A stretch of DNA of 64,000 bases from Ensifer sp. LC163. GTDB taxonomy: Bacteria; Pseudomonadota; Alphaproteobacteria; Rhizobiales; Rhizobiaceae. The notes under the pieces are model-generated. The model was not told the DNA's origin. It made no database searches and saw nothing but the letters and a program-made list of their open reading frames with translations. How positions within the stretch are numbered: the stretch's first letter is position 1; every line of letters starts with the position of its first letter. The position numbers and the translations under genes are program-made. Positions 55,103 to 63,921 of this stretch are shown piece after piece. The DNA lies in assembly GCF_001695855.1 (NCBI RefSeq), contig NZ_MBSS01000034.1, forward strand, positions 124,001 through 188,000, written 5' to 3'.

Positions 55103-55621
55103 ATGCCGATGACACGACGAAATCTGCTCGCACTGTTTTGCTGTTCTATGCTGCTTTCGCTTGCGCCGCAGGTGGGCGGCTTTTCCGCCTTTGCCAAGGA
55201 CGGCGACGACGACAGCAGCAGCAGCAGCAGCAGCAGCAGCGGTAGCGGTAGCAGCGGGTCGAGTGGCCATGGCGGCGGCGATTCCGGTGACGACGACAAC
55301 AGCGGTCGCGGCGGGGACGATGATGACGGCGACGACAATAGCGGCCCCGGCGGTGGCGATGATGACGGCAACTCCGGCAGCGGCCGCCGCAGCGATCAGG
55401 AGCGGGCCCGCGACGGCGTGGAGAAGGGACGCATCCTGGCGCTGAAGGATGTGCTTCGCCTCGTCGACGAGGACAAATATGGTGCGGTCATTGCCGTGGA
55501 CCTGAGGCGATATGACGATGCCGAAGTCTACAGGCTGCGCACGCGTGACCAGCAGGGCACGATCCGAAATCTGCGCATCAACGCGCGCACTGGGAAATTC
55601 ATGAACATCTTCGGATTCTGA
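55103..55621 (+). CDS. exported Ser/Gly/Asp-rich protein with PepSY-like domain
   Basis: A 172-residue protein: signal peptide with twin Arg (MTRRNLLALFCCSMLLSLAP), a Ser run then Gly/Asp-rich linker (about 35-100), and a C-terminal PepSY-like domain (about 108-172: GRILALKDVLRLVDED, VIAVDLRRYDDAEVYRLR, TIRNLRINARTGKFMNI). PepSY modules inhibit peptidases or bind metals and often sit beside PhoPQ-type systems. The response regulator starts 7 bp after the stop. ATG 55103 or 55109 may be the start. Confidence 0.82.
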   Translation: MPMTRRNLLALFCCSMLLSLAPQVGGFSAFAKDGDDDSSSSSSSSSGSGSSGSSGHGGGDSGDDDNSGRGGDDDDGDDNSGPGGGDDDGNSGSGRRSDQERARDGVEKGRILALKDVLRLVDEDKYGAVIAVDLRRYDDAEVYRLRTRDQQGTIRNLRINARTGKFMNIFGF

Positions 55622-55628
55622 GGGCAGA

Positions 55629-56294
55629 ATGCGCATTCTTCTCGCCGAGGACGATCGTAACATTGCCACCCATGTGGTGACGAAGCTCGAGGCCGAAGGC
55701 TACGGCGTCGACACGCTGGCCCACGGCCCGGACGTCTGGGAGCAGGGCGAAAACGGTGCTTACGCCGCGATCATCCTCGATTTGGGCCTGCCCGGCATGG
55801 ACGGCCTGTCGATCCTCAAGCGTTGGCGCCAGGCGGGGCTGGAAACGCCGGTGCTGGTGCTGACGGCGCGCGGCTCCTGGATGGAGCGCGTCGACGGTTT
55901 CGACGCCGGCGCCGACGACTATCTGCCAAAACCGTTTCGTGCCGAGGAACTGGTCGCAAGATTGCGTGCGCTGCTCCGGCGCGCAGGCCCGCGGCTGCAG
56001 TCTGTGCGCTCGGCGGGGCGCTTCACCATCGACGAAACGACGCGGCGCGTCACGTTCGATGGTCAGGTTCTTGAATTGAGCCCGCTCGAATATCGCATGA
56101 TCGCGCTGTTCGTGGAGCGCAAGGGCCAGGTTCTGACGCAGCTCGAGCTGGCAAGCCATGTGCAGGGTCGTGAGGATGACGCCGCCAAGAATGCCGTCGA
56201 GGCGATGATTGCGCGACTGCGCAAGAAGACCGAGAGTTCGGCGATCGAGACGCGGCGCGGCTTCGGTTACCTGCTTCCGGACGATAGCAGATGA
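55629..56294 (+). CDS. OmpR/PhoP-family response regulator
   Basis: A 221-residue regulator: receiver domain with acidic pocket LLAEDDRNI, phospho-acceptor Asp in AIILDLGLPGMDG (near 51), Lys in ADDYLPKPF, and a C-terminal winged helix (ELSPLEYRMIALFVERKGQV, VEAMIARLRKKTESSAIETRRGFGYLL). It resembles rhizobial FeuP/PhoP. It overlaps the sensor kinase by ATGA (56291-56294) and is preceded by the PepSY-like gene. Confidence 0.95.
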   Translation: MRILLAEDDRNIATHVVTKLEAEGYGVDTLAHGPDVWEQGENGAYAAIILDLGLPGMDGLSILKRWRQAGLETPVLVLTARGSWMERVDGFDAGADDYLPKPFRAEELVARLRALLRRAGPRLQSVRSAGRFTIDETTRRVTFDGQVLELSPLEYRMIALFVERKGQVLTQLELASHVQGREDDAAKNAVEAMIARLRKKTESSAIETRRGFGYLLPDDSR

Positions 56295-57658
56295 TCCGTT
56301 CGCTTCGGCTGCGATTGGCGATTGGCGCGCTGATCGCCGTCGGCGTGGTGTTGCTGGTGGTCTGGTTCTCGCTGTCGCGGCTTTTTACCGATTACGTCGT
56401 CAGCCGTTATCGCGCCGAAATGGTGACCGTCGTCGACACGGTCGCCGCCCAGGTGGTCGTCAGGAACGGCGAACTTGCTCTGCCGCGCGAGCCGGCGGAT
56501 CCTCGTTTTTCGCTGCCGGCCGGCGGTCGCTACTGGCAGCTCACGCCGAAAGCGGGCACGCCGATCCGATCCCGATCCCTTTGGGATACCGTCATCGATA
56601 CCACGGCTCGATCCGCGCGCCGTTACGAAGGCTTTGTGGAACTCGAAGGTCCCGACGGCGCGCCGATGCTTGTTCATGCCCAGACGCTGGCGCTCGGTGA
56701 CGGCCCCAACGCCGAGCGCTTTTCCGTTCAGGCCGGCTTCGCTCGCCAGGAGCTCGACGATGCGCTCTCTTCTTTTCACGGGCGGATGCGGCTGATGCTG
56801 CTTGCAACCGCCGCCGTGCTCGCCGGCGCTGCCTTCCTGCAGGGCGCTCTCGGCCTTGCGCCGCTTAGAAGGCTGCGCGAGCGGGCGGCGCTGGTGCGCG
56901 CCGGCAGCGAACGGGACTTCGGTTCGGCCGGCCCGAGCGAGGTCGGGCCTGTCATCAACGAGATCAACCTGCTTCTGGCCGAGCGCGAAACCGCCGTGGA
57001 GCGCGCCCGAGCCCGCGCCAGCGATCTCGCCCATGGCCTGAAGACGCCGTTGACCGTGCTCGCCCAGCTTGCCGAAAGCCTGCCCGATGCCGAGCGCCGG
57101 ATGGCGCTGCAGCAGGTCGATCTTGTGCGCCAGCGTGCCGACCGCCAGCTCCAGGCCGCCCGAATGGGTGTCGAGCGCATGGCGACGACATCGGTTGCCA
57201 GCATGGCGGGCAAGCTCGTCAACGTGTTGCGGCCGGTCACCGCCGAGCGCGGCATCGTCTGGGAGAAGACGATCGATCCGTCCTTGTCTCTCGATATGGA
57301 TCCGGCCGATCTGGCCGAATGCCTCGGCAATCTGCTCGACAACGCCGCCAAATGGGCGCGTTCGCGCATCCGCGTTTCCGCAGCGCGCAACGAGGATCGA
57401 TTGCGCATCGTTGTCGGCGACGACGGTCCGGGCATTGCCGACGGAGATCGCGAAAGGGTGCTGCAACGGGGCGGCCGCGTCGCGGATGGCGAAGCGGGCC
57501 AGGTGCCGGGCACCGGGCTTGGACTTGCCATCAGCGCCGATATCGCCGATGCCTATGGCGCGACGCTGACCCTCGGCCAGTCGCCGCTCGGCGGGCTGGA
57601 GGCGGTTCTTACCTTCGAAACGGCCGGCGGGCGCAAGCGCCCGCGCGATCCGGTTTGA
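56291..57658 (+). CDS. membrane sensor histidine kinase (PhoQ/FeuQ-like)
   Basis: A 455-residue kinase: TM 1 (about 8-30), periplasmic sensor (about 31-160), TM 2 (about 165-190), HAMP, H-box SDLAHGLKTPLTVLAQLAES (His near 245), N-box NLLDNAAKWAR, G-boxes DDGPGIADGDRE and GTGLGLAISADIAD. The DLAHxLKTPL H-box is typical of PhoQ-type kinases. It forms an operon with the response regulator. Confidence 0.95.
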   Translation: MIRSLRLRLAIGALIAVGVVLLVVWFSLSRLFTDYVVSRYRAEMVTVVDTVAAQVVVRNGELALPREPADPRFSLPAGGRYWQLTPKAGTPIRSRSLWDTVIDTTARSARRYEGFVELEGPDGAPMLVHAQTLALGDGPNAERFSVQAGFARQELDDALSSFHGRMRLMLLATAAVLAGAAFLQGALGLAPLRRLRERAALVRAGSERDFGSAGPSEVGPVINEINLLLAERETAVERARARASDLAHGLKTPLTVLAQLAESLPDAERRMALQQVDLVRQRADRQLQAARMGVERMATTSVASMAGKLVNVLRPVTAERGIVWEKTIDPSLSLDMDPADLAECLGNLLDNAAKWARSRIRVSAARNEDRLRIVVGDDGPGIADGDRERVLQRGGRVADGEAGQVPGTGLGLAISADIADAYGATLTLGQSPLGGLEAVLTFETAGGRKRPRDPV

Positions 57659-57698
57659 GGCTCCCTGTCGCTTCTGTGACGCTTCTTCGATTCCCCAG

Positions 57699-57727
57699 TT
57701 GCGCTTTTGGGGATGTCCGGGTATAAG
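57699..57727 (+). promoter_or_regulatory. promoter of rpmI-rplT
   Basis: TTGCGC (57699-57704), 17-bp spacer, TATAAG (57722-57727), about 100 bp before rpmI. It shows that rpmI-rplT have their own promoter, separate from infC. Confidence 0.6.
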
Positions 57728-57830
57728 CCCCCGTCCGAACGGTCCGGCAGGGCATGCCGTGGCCGTTCTTAACGCTGGAAATGGACCTCGTCTGTCCGTT
57801 TCGCATTCTTAAGAAAAATGGAGTAGCAAA

Positions 57831-58034
57831 ATGCCCAAGATGAAGACGAAATCGTCTGCCAAGAAGCGGTTCAAGATCACCGCGACCGGCAAGGTTCGTG
57901 CAGCTGCTGCTGGCAAGCGCCACGGCATGATCAAGCGTTCCAACAAGTTCATCCGCGACGCACGTGGAACCATGGTTCTCGCGGAGCCCGATGGCAAGAA
58001 GGTCATCAAGAACTACCTGCCCAACGGTCTCTAA
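57831..58034 (+). CDS. rpmI: 50S ribosomal protein L35
   Basis: A 67-residue basic protein, [20 protein letters not shown] at the N-terminus and [17 protein letters not shown] following, standard for L35. It is translated just before rplT (39-bp gap) and probably co-regulated with it by L20 binding to the leader mRNA, as known in other bacteria. Confidence 0.98.
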   Translation: MPKMKTKSSAKKRFKITATGKVRAAAAGKRHGMIKRSNKFIRDARGTMVLAEPDGKKVIKNYLPNGL

Positions 58035-58073
58035 GACTTTCAGGCATTTTGGACACGTTAAGGAGATCATGAC

Positions 58074-58478
58074 ATGGCACGTGTAAAACGCGGCGTAACC
58101 GCTCACGCCAAGCACAAGAAGACACTCAAGGCAGCCAAGGGCTTCTACGGCCGCCGCAAGAACACCATCCGCGCTGCAAAGGCTGCGGTTGATCGTTCGA
58201 AGCAGTTCGCTTACCGCGACCGCAAGGTCAACAAGCGCAACTTCCGCGCTCTCTGGATCCAGCGCATCAACGCTGCCGTCCGCGAGTTCGGCCTGACCTA
58301 CGGCCGCTTCATCGATGGTCTGAACAAGGCTGGCATCGAAGTCGACCGCAAGGTTCTGTCCGACATGGCTATCCATGAGCCGGCAGCCTTCGGCGCCCTC
58401 GTCGAAGCTTCCAAGAAGGCACTTGCCTACCTCAAGGAAGCCGGTACGGCCAACGAGTTTGAAAGCGCTGTTCGTTAA
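58074..58478 (+). CDS. rplT: 50S ribosomal protein L20
   Basis: A 134-residue protein: [55 protein letters not shown] and a C-terminal [15 protein letters not shown] slightly longer than the E. coli protein, as usual in alphaproteobacteria. L20 is needed for early 50S assembly and represses its own operon. AAGGAG before the ATG. Confidence 0.98.
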   Translation: MARVKRGVTAHAKHKKTLKAAKGFYGRRKNTIRAAKAAVDRSKQFAYRDRKVNKRNFRALWIQRINAAVREFGLTYGRFIDGLNKAGIEVDRKVLSDMAIHEPAAFGALVEASKKALAYLKEAGTANEFESAVR

Positions 58479-58517
58479 GCCAGCGTTTTCCCAAAACCGT
58501 TCTTGAATTTTGTTGGG

Positions 58518-58552
58518 AAACCCGCGCTGGCAGGGCTAGCGCGGGTTTTTCT
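58518..58552 (+). terminator. terminator of rpmI-rplT
   Basis: AAACCCGCGCT/AGCGCGGGTTT with loop GGCAGGGCT, followed by TTCTT, about 40 bases after rplT. Confidence 0.88.
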
Positions 58553-58569
58553 TATTTGGCGAGACGAAA

Positions 58570-59397
58570 GTGCACGACGATCGAAGGGAACTGCTTGCGG
58601 TTCCGGGGCTTGACGACGAGGACATGGCGGCTCTGCTGGCAGCACTTGCCGGCGGATCGTCCCGCGTCGAACGGTGCCAGCTTAGGGATCGTATGGTCTG
58701 GATCAAGCGCTACCAGCGCCTCGGGGCGCGTCTCGGCCAGCGCCTGCAGTGGCTCGCTTCGCGCCTGACCGGCGTCACCATCCTCCGGCCGGCGCCTCTT
58801 CTCGACCCGCAAGGCATGCTCGACCGTGAAGTCCGGCAGATCACCGCTTTCTCCGCCGCCGGTTTCAAGACGCCGCAGATCCTCTATCGCGGCACGACCG
58901 CGCTGGTGCTTTCGCATCTGGGCCTGCCGGTCAGCAAGCAGATGAGCGCGTTGCGCGACAAAGACATCGACGGACACGACGCGCTCTTGGTGCGCTGCGC
59001 CGCCGAGCTCGGCCGACTGCACGCGGCGGGGCTCTGCCACGGGCGCCCGCATCCGCGCGATTTCGTCATCGACAAAGGCGAGTTCTGTTTCCTCGATTTC
59101 GAGGAGGAGCCGGCAGCGGTCATGCCGCTCGCGACCGCTCAGGCGCGCGACGTCTGGCTGCTCTTCCTGCAGATCGCAAGCCGAGCACTGAAACCCGAAA
59201 CGCCGGACCGGGCCTTTGCTGCCTGGAAACTTGCCGCGCCGGCGCAAACCGCCGTCGCTCTTGCCGAGATCATGCCATTTTTCACGCGGCTCCTGCCGCT
59301 GGCGCGCTTCCTTCTGCGCATCCAGAACGGCCATGACCTTGTGCGCTTCGTGGCGGCGACGGACTACCTGGCGAGTGCGACGCAATCACAATCCTGA
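58570..59397 (+). CDS. LPS-kinase-like (WaaP/Kdo kinase superfamily) protein
   Basis: A 275-residue protein with a small-kinase fold: [13 protein letters not shown] (probable ATP-binding Lys), [20 protein letters not shown] (catalytic loop, normally HGDxHxxN) and [11 protein letters not shown] (metal Asp). The first loop Asp is replaced by Arg, so catalysis is doubtful or altered. Relatives phosphorylate lipopolysaccharide core sugars at the membrane. Start GTG 58570. It lies between rplT and pheS. Confidence 0.7.
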   Translation: MHDDRRELLAVPGLDDEDMAALLAALAGGSSRVERCQLRDRMVWIKRYQRLGARLGQRLQWLASRLTGVTILRPAPLLDPQGMLDREVRQITAFSAAGFKTPQILYRGTTALVLSHLGLPVSKQMSALRDKDIDGHDALLVRCAAELGRLHAAGLCHGRPHPRDFVIDKGEFCFLDFEEEPAAVMPLATAQARDVWLLFLQIASRALKPETPDRAFAAWKLAAPAQTAVALAEIMPFFTRLLPLARFLLRIQNGHDLVRFVAATDYLASATQSQS

Positions 59398-59449
59398 AGA
59401 CAACAACCGATATAGAACCGAACCCATTCCCGCATCGAGGCAGGACAGA

Positions 59450-60532
59450 ATGAGCGAACTGGAAACACTGGAACGGACACTGCTGGCGGATATCGATGCC
59501 GCCGGCGACGAAGGATCGATCGAGGCGGTGCGCGTCGGCGCGCTCGGCAAGAAGGGCTCGATCTCCGAGCTGCTGAAGACGCTCGGCACGATGACGCCGG
59601 AGGAACGCCAGACCCGTGGCGCCCAGATCAACGCGCTGAAGACCACGGTCGCCGACGCGATCACCGCCCGCAAGTCGGCGCTGAAGGACCGGGCGATCGC
59701 CGAGCGCCTCGCACGCGAAACGGTCGATATCAGCCTGCCGGTGCGCTCGTCGCCGGTCGAGCGCGGCCGCATCCACCCGATCAGCCAGATCGTCGACGAG
59801 ATCACTGCGATCTTCGGAGACATGGGTTTTTCGATCGCCGAAGGTCCGGATATCGAGACCGACTACTACAACTTCACGGCTCTGAACTTCCCGGAAGGCC
59901 ACCCGGCCCGCGAGATGCACGACACCTTCTTCTTCAATGAAGACGAAAAGGGCGAGCGCAAGGTGCTGCGCACGCATACCTCGCCGGTGCAGATACGCAC
60001 GATGGAGGCGCAGGATCCGCCGATCCGCATCATCATCCCCGGCAAGACCTATCGCCAGGATTCCGACGCCACCCACTCGCCGATGTTCCATCAGGTCGAG
60101 GGCCTGGTCGTCGACAAGTCCGCGAACGTTGCCAACATGCGGTGGGTGCTGGAAGAGTTCTGCAAGGCCTTCTTCGAGGTCGACCAGGTGACGATGCGCT
60201 TCCGCCCGTCGTTCTTCCCGTTCACCGAGCCGTCCTTCGAGGTCGACATCCAGTGCGACCGTTCCGGCCCGATCGTCAAGTTCGGCGAGGGCACCGACTG
60301 GATGGAGATCCTCGGCTGCGGCATGGTTCACCCGAACGTGCTGCGCTCCGGCGGGCTCGACCCGGACGAGTATCAGGGCTTTGCCTGGGGCATGGGCCTC
60401 GACCGCATCGCCATGCTGAAATACGGCATGCCCGACCTGCGCGACTTCTTCAACGCCGATGTCCGCTGGATGAACCATTACGGCTTCCGCCCGCTCGACA
60501 TGCCGACGCTGTTCGGCGGCCTCTCGGCCTGA
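59450..60532 (+). CDS. pheS: phenylalanyl-tRNA synthetase alpha subunit
   Basis: A 360-residue class II synthetase subunit: N-terminal coiled coil (about 1-85), motif 2 [15 protein letters not shown] ... [30 protein letters not shown] and motif 3 [17 protein letters not shown]. It charges tRNA-Phe as an alpha2-beta2 complex with PheT. ATG 59450 with GGCAGGA upstream fits the family N-terminus. A family B repeat separates it from pheT. Confidence 0.97.
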   Translation: MSELETLERTLLADIDAAGDEGSIEAVRVGALGKKGSISELLKTLGTMTPEERQTRGAQINALKTTVADAITARKSALKDRAIAERLARETVDISLPVRSSPVERGRIHPISQIVDEITAIFGDMGFSIAEGPDIETDYYNFTALNFPEGHPAREMHDTFFFNEDEKGERKVLRTHTSPVQIRTMEAQDPPIRIIIPGKTYRQDSDATHSPMFHQVEGLVVDKSANVANMRWVLEEFCKAFFEVDQVTMRFRPSFFPFTEPSFEVDIQCDRSGPIVKFGEGTDWMEILGCGMVHPNVLRSGGLDPDEYQGFAWGMGLDRIAMLKYGMPDLRDFFNADVRWMNHYGFRPLDMPTLFGGLSA

Positions 60533-60544
60533 TCGCGCTGAAAT

Positions 60545-60650
60545 TTGGAGCATTTCCAGGAAAAGTGCGAAGCGGTTTTCCGTCAGGCAATGCGTAAAAA
60601 CAAAGGGATAGAGCGTTTCCGCAACCCGGTTTAAGCCGGAAACGCTCGAG
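60545..60650 (+). repeat. family B palindromic repeat, copy B2, inside pheS-pheT
   Basis: A 106-bp element with hairpin 1 GCATTTCC/GGCAATGC and hairpin 2 GAGCGTTTCCG/CGGAAACGCTC, sharing the internal words of B1. It fills the pheS-pheT gap to within 16 bp of the pheT start, so it is transcribed in the operon. Confidence 0.85.
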
Positions 60651-60665
60651 GACACAGGTGAAATC

Positions 60666-63092
60666 ATGAAATTCACGCTTTCCTGGCTCAAGGACCACCT
60701 TGAAACCGACGCCTCGCTGGACGAGATCTGCGCGCGCCTGACGATGATCGGGCTTGAAGTCGAAGATGTCGACGACAAGGCCGCCTTCAAGCCGTTCGTC
60801 ATCGCCAAGGTCGTTTCCGCCGAGCAGCATCCGAATGCCGACAAGCTCAGGGTGCTGATGGTCGATACCGGCTCCGGCGCGCCGGTTCAGGTCGTCTGCG
60901 GCGCACCGAACGCCCGCGCCGGCCTCGTCGGTGCCTTTGCCGCACCGGGCACCTACGTGCCGGGGATCGACGTCACGCTCTCCGTCGGCAACATTCGCGG
61001 CGTCGAAAGCCGCGGCATGATGTGTTCGGAAAAGGAGCTTGAGATCTCCGACGACCACAACGGCATCATCGACCTGCCGGCGGATGCGCCGGTCGGCACG
61101 AGCTATGCCGCCTATGCCGGCCTCGACGACCCGATGATCGAGATCAACCTGACGCCGAACCGCCCGGATTGCACCAGCGTCTACGGCATCGCCCGCGACC
61201 TTGCAGCTTCCGGCCTCGGTACGCTGAAGGCCCGCGCTGCACCGTCCTTTACCGTCGAAGGCGAAACGACGGCCAAGCTGACGATCGATCTTGGCGAAGA
61301 CCGTCACCTTTGCCCAGGCTTCAGCCTGCGCCTGGTGCGCGGCGTCAAGAACGGACCGTCGCCGAAGTGGATGCAGCAGCGGCTGCTGTCCATCGGTCTT
61401 CGTCCGATCAACGCGCTCGTCGACATCACCAACTACATGACCTTCGACCAGGGCCGGCCGATGCACGTCTTCGACGCTGCCAAGGTCAAGGGCAACCTGA
61501 CCGTCCGCCGCGCCAAGGAAGGCGAAACCGTGCTGGCGCTTGACCAGCGCGAATATAAGCTCGGCCCGAACAACGTCGTCATCTCCGACGAAAAGAGCAT
61601 CGAGTCGATCGGCGGCATCATGGGCGGAGAACACTCCGGCTGTGACGAGAACACCACCGACGTGCTGATCGAATCGGCGCTCTGGGACCCGATGAACATT
61701 GCCAAGTCCGGCCGCACGCTCGGCATCATCACCGACGCGCGCTACCGCTTCGAGCGCGGCGCCGATCCCGAATACATGGTGCCGGGTCTCGAGCGCACCA
61801 CCGAGCTGGTTCTCGAACTCTGCGGCGGCAAGCCGGCCAAGGCAGAGGTTGTCGGCTATGCGGGCTATACACCGAAAATCGTCGATTTCCCGATGTCCGA
61901 GGTCAAGCGCCTGACGGGGCTTGAGGTTTCGTCAGAAGAGAGCGTGACGATCCTGAAGAAGCTCGGCTTCAGCGTCGAGGGCTCGGGAGATCGTGTCAAT
62001 GTGTCGGTGCCGTCCTGGCGCCCGGATGTCGACGGCAAGGCCGATCTCGTCGAAGAGGTCATGCGCATTCACGGCGTCGACAACATCGTTGCAGCACCCT
62101 TGCCAAGCCATGGCACCGTCAACGGCAAGATCCTGACGACGCTGCAGATCCGCACCCGCCTTGCCAAGCGCGCGCTGGCAAGCCGCGGCATGCTTGAAGC
62201 CGTCACCTGGTCGTTCATTTCCGAAGATCATGCCAAGCTCTTCGGCGGCGGTGCGCCGGCCCTGAAGCTTGCCAACCCGATCGCCGCCGATATGTCGGAC
62301 ATGCGCCCGTCGCTGTTGCCGGGTCTTCTGACTGCGGCGCAGCGCAATGCCGACAAGGGCTTTGGCGACGTTGCACTCTTCGAAGTCTCCGGTACCTACG
62401 AGGGCGACGGCGCGGATCAGCAGCGCCGCGTTGCCGGTGGCGTGCGTCGTGGCACCGCATCGCTCAACGGCGCCGGACGGCTCTGGTCGAATGCGGCCAA
62501 GGGCGGCGGCAAGCCGGTCGACGTCTTCGACGCCAAGGCCGATGCGATCGCGGTGCTGGAAGCCTGCGGCGTGCCGATGGGCAATATCCAGTTCGAAGCC
62601 GGTGGCCCGGCCTGGTATCACCCCGGTCGCTCCGGCACGATCAAGCTCGGCCCGAAGATCGTGCTTGGCTCCTTCGGTGAATTCCACCCGAAGACGCTCG
62701 AGGCGCTCGACGTCTCCGGCGCACTCTGCGGCTTCGAGATCTATGTCGATGCCATGCCGGAACCGAAGAAGAAGGCGACCCGCACCAAGCCGGCGCTCGA
62801 CCTTTCGCCCTTCCAGGCCGTCAAGCGCGACTTCGCCTTCGTCGTCGACAAGGGCGTCGAGGCAGGTGCCATCCTGCGCGCGGCGTCCGGCGCCGACCGC
62901 AAACTGGTGACCGGCGTTAGTGTCTTCGACGTGTTCGAGGGGGCTTCGCTGGGTGAAGACAAGAAGTCGATCGCCATCGAAGTGACGATCCAGCCGGTCG
63001 AGCGCACGCTCACCGACGAGGACTTCGAGGCTTTGACGGCCAAGATCGTCGCCAACGTCACCAAGACGACAGGCGGCGTGTTGCGCGCCTGA
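60666..63092 (+). CDS. pheT: phenylalanyl-tRNA synthetase beta subunit
   Basis: An 808-residue subunit with the full domain order: N-terminal OB-fold tRNA-binding domain (about 40-150, [29 protein letters not shown]), B3/B4 editing domain (about 210-380), B5 (about 405-475), catalytic-like core, and C-terminal anticodon-binding FDX-ACB (about 715-808, [15 protein letters not shown]). Start ATG 60666. Terminator downstream. Confidence 0.98.
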   Translation: MKFTLSWLKDHLETDASLDEICARLTMIGLEVEDVDDKAAFKPFVIAKVVSAEQHPNADKLRVLMVDTGSGAPVQVVCGAPNARAGLVGAFAAPGTYVPGIDVTLSVGNIRGVESRGMMCSEKELEISDDHNGIIDLPADAPVGTSYAAYAGLDDPMIEINLTPNRPDCTSVYGIARDLAASGLGTLKARAAPSFTVEGETTAKLTIDLGEDRHLCPGFSLRLVRGVKNGPSPKWMQQRLLSIGLRPINALVDITNYMTFDQGRPMHVFDAAKVKGNLTVRRAKEGETVLALDQREYKLGPNNVVISDEKSIESIGGIMGGEHSGCDENTTDVLIESALWDPMNIAKSGRTLGIITDARYRFERGADPEYMVPGLERTTELVLELCGGKPAKAEVVGYAGYTPKIVDFPMSEVKRLTGLEVSSEESVTILKKLGFSVEGSGDRVNVSVPSWRPDVDGKADLVEEVMRIHGVDNIVAAPLPSHGTVNGKILTTLQIRTRLAKRALASRGMLEAVTWSFISEDHAKLFGGGAPALKLANPIAADMSDMRPSLLPGLLTAAQRNADKGFGDVALFEVSGTYEGDGADQQRRVAGGVRRGTASLNGAGRLWSNAAKGGGKPVDVFDAKADAIAVLEACGVPMGNIQFEAGGPAWYHPGRSGTIKLGPKIVLGSFGEFHPKTLEALDVSGALCGFEIYVDAMPEPKKKATRTKPALDLSPFQAVKRDFAFVVDKGVEAGAILRAASGADRKLVTGVSVFDVFEGASLGEDKKSIAIEVTIQPVERTLTDEDFEALTAKIVANVTKTTGGVLRA

Positions 63093-63120
63093 AAGCGGTT
63101 CGAACCGTAACCATCGTAAG

Positions 63121-63145
63121 GGCCGCTGCTCGCAGCGGCCTTTTT
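63121..63145 (+). terminator. terminator of pheST
   Basis: GGCCGCTG-CTCG-CAGCGGCC followed by TTTTT, 28 bases after the pheT stop. Confidence 0.93.
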
Positions 63146-63162
63146 CATGCGGCGTCCGACTA

Positions 63163-63266
63163 CTGCATAATTCCTTAAATCGGAATCGATTTAAGGAGAA
63201 AATTATGCAGCAAGTTTAGGGTGTTACAGCGTCCTTAGCGCGTCATATTTGACGCGCGGCGCTGTA
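63163..63266 (+). repeat. family A palindromic repeat, copy A2
   Basis: Near-identical to A1 (18755-18859), both hairpins intact; 18 bp after the pheST terminator. Confidence 0.85.
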
Positions 63267-63304
63267 GCGCTGTACTGGATCGAGGCCACCGCTCGATCCC
63301 GTCA

Positions 63305-63664
63305 TCAGGCGTGAAGGTGGTAGATCTTGTTGACGATGACCCAGCGTCCGTCGATCTTGACCAGCGACAGATAGTCGGAAAAGCGCTCGCCGGCGAAGCT
63401 GTCGACCACCTTGACGGTCGCCGCGTCGCCGCTGATGTCGGTCATCTCCACATCCATATCCGGCTGGGTTCCGGGCGGCGCGCTCCCCTGGTCCAGAACC
63501 GCCTTGATGAAGCCGTCGCGCGTCATCCATTCCAGCGCGCCTCTGTAATTGCCGATGATCGCCGCGTCTGGGTGAAACGCCTTGCGCAACGCACCTTCGT
63601 TGGCAAAGGCCATGCCGTCGACATAGAGATGCACCACCGCGCTGATCGCCTGCTCGTCGGACAT
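63305..63664 (-). CDS. nuclear transport factor 2-like (lumazine-binding type) protein
   Basis: A 119-residue single-domain SnoaL/NTF2-fold protein: VVHLYVDGMAFANEGALRKAFHPDAAIIG, VKVVDSFAGERFSDYLSLVKIDGRWVIVNKIYH. Such proteins bind small hydrophobic ligands or act as isomerases or hydrolases; nothing specific is known. Start ATG 63664 with GGAGGAT upstream. Convergent with pheT; family A repeat between. Confidence 0.82.
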   Translation of the reverse strand: MSDEQAISAVVHLYVDGMAFANEGALRKAFHPDAAIIGNYRGALEWMTRDGFIKAVLDQGSAPPGTQPDMDVEMTDISGDAATVKVVDSFAGERFSDYLSLVKIDGRWVIVNKIYHLHA

Positions 63665-63770
63665 TCCCGATCCTCCGGAATTGTTGGTCACGACAGGAGA
63701 GGTAGTGCGGGCGGCGGAAAATTCGATGGGGAGATGCCCCGCCTCTGCAAAGGAGGCGGGGCATGTGCGT

Positions 63771-63921
63771 TCAACGATTAGTGAGCGCCAGCGACGCATC
63801 GGTATACCGCTTGCCGGCAACCAGGGCCGGCGACAGGGCATCGCCGAGCCGGGCGAGTTCCTTGGCGGTGAGCACGATATCGGCCGCGGCCGCATTCCGT
63901 TCCAGGTGGTTGAGCTTGCGC
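63771..63921 (-). pseudogene. 3' remnant of an aldo/keto reductase gene
   Basis: The minus strand reads KLNHLERNAAAADIVLTA, then KELARLGDALSPA and VAGKRYTDASLALTNR to TGA 63771, the last 50 residues of a typical Tas-type aldo/keto reductase (Leu-Glu-x-Asn, DIxLT, GxRY pattern). Immediately upstream the homology stops and a LysR C-terminus on the other strand begins. The N-terminal 250 residues, including the catalytic Tyr, are missing. Confidence 0.75.

Noticed and set aside
54137-55669. 510-codon minus-strand frame with long Ile/Val/Ala runs, resembling a membrane protein
   Set aside because: The runs are the complement of the Asp codons (GAC/GAT) of the two acidic exported proteins; the plus strand has signal peptides and ribosome sites.
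42320-60650. Shared peptide LTENRxALFLEML in open frames near 42.4, 44.0 and 60.6 kb
   Set aside because: Translation of the family B repeat in different places; no start, domain or ribosome site.
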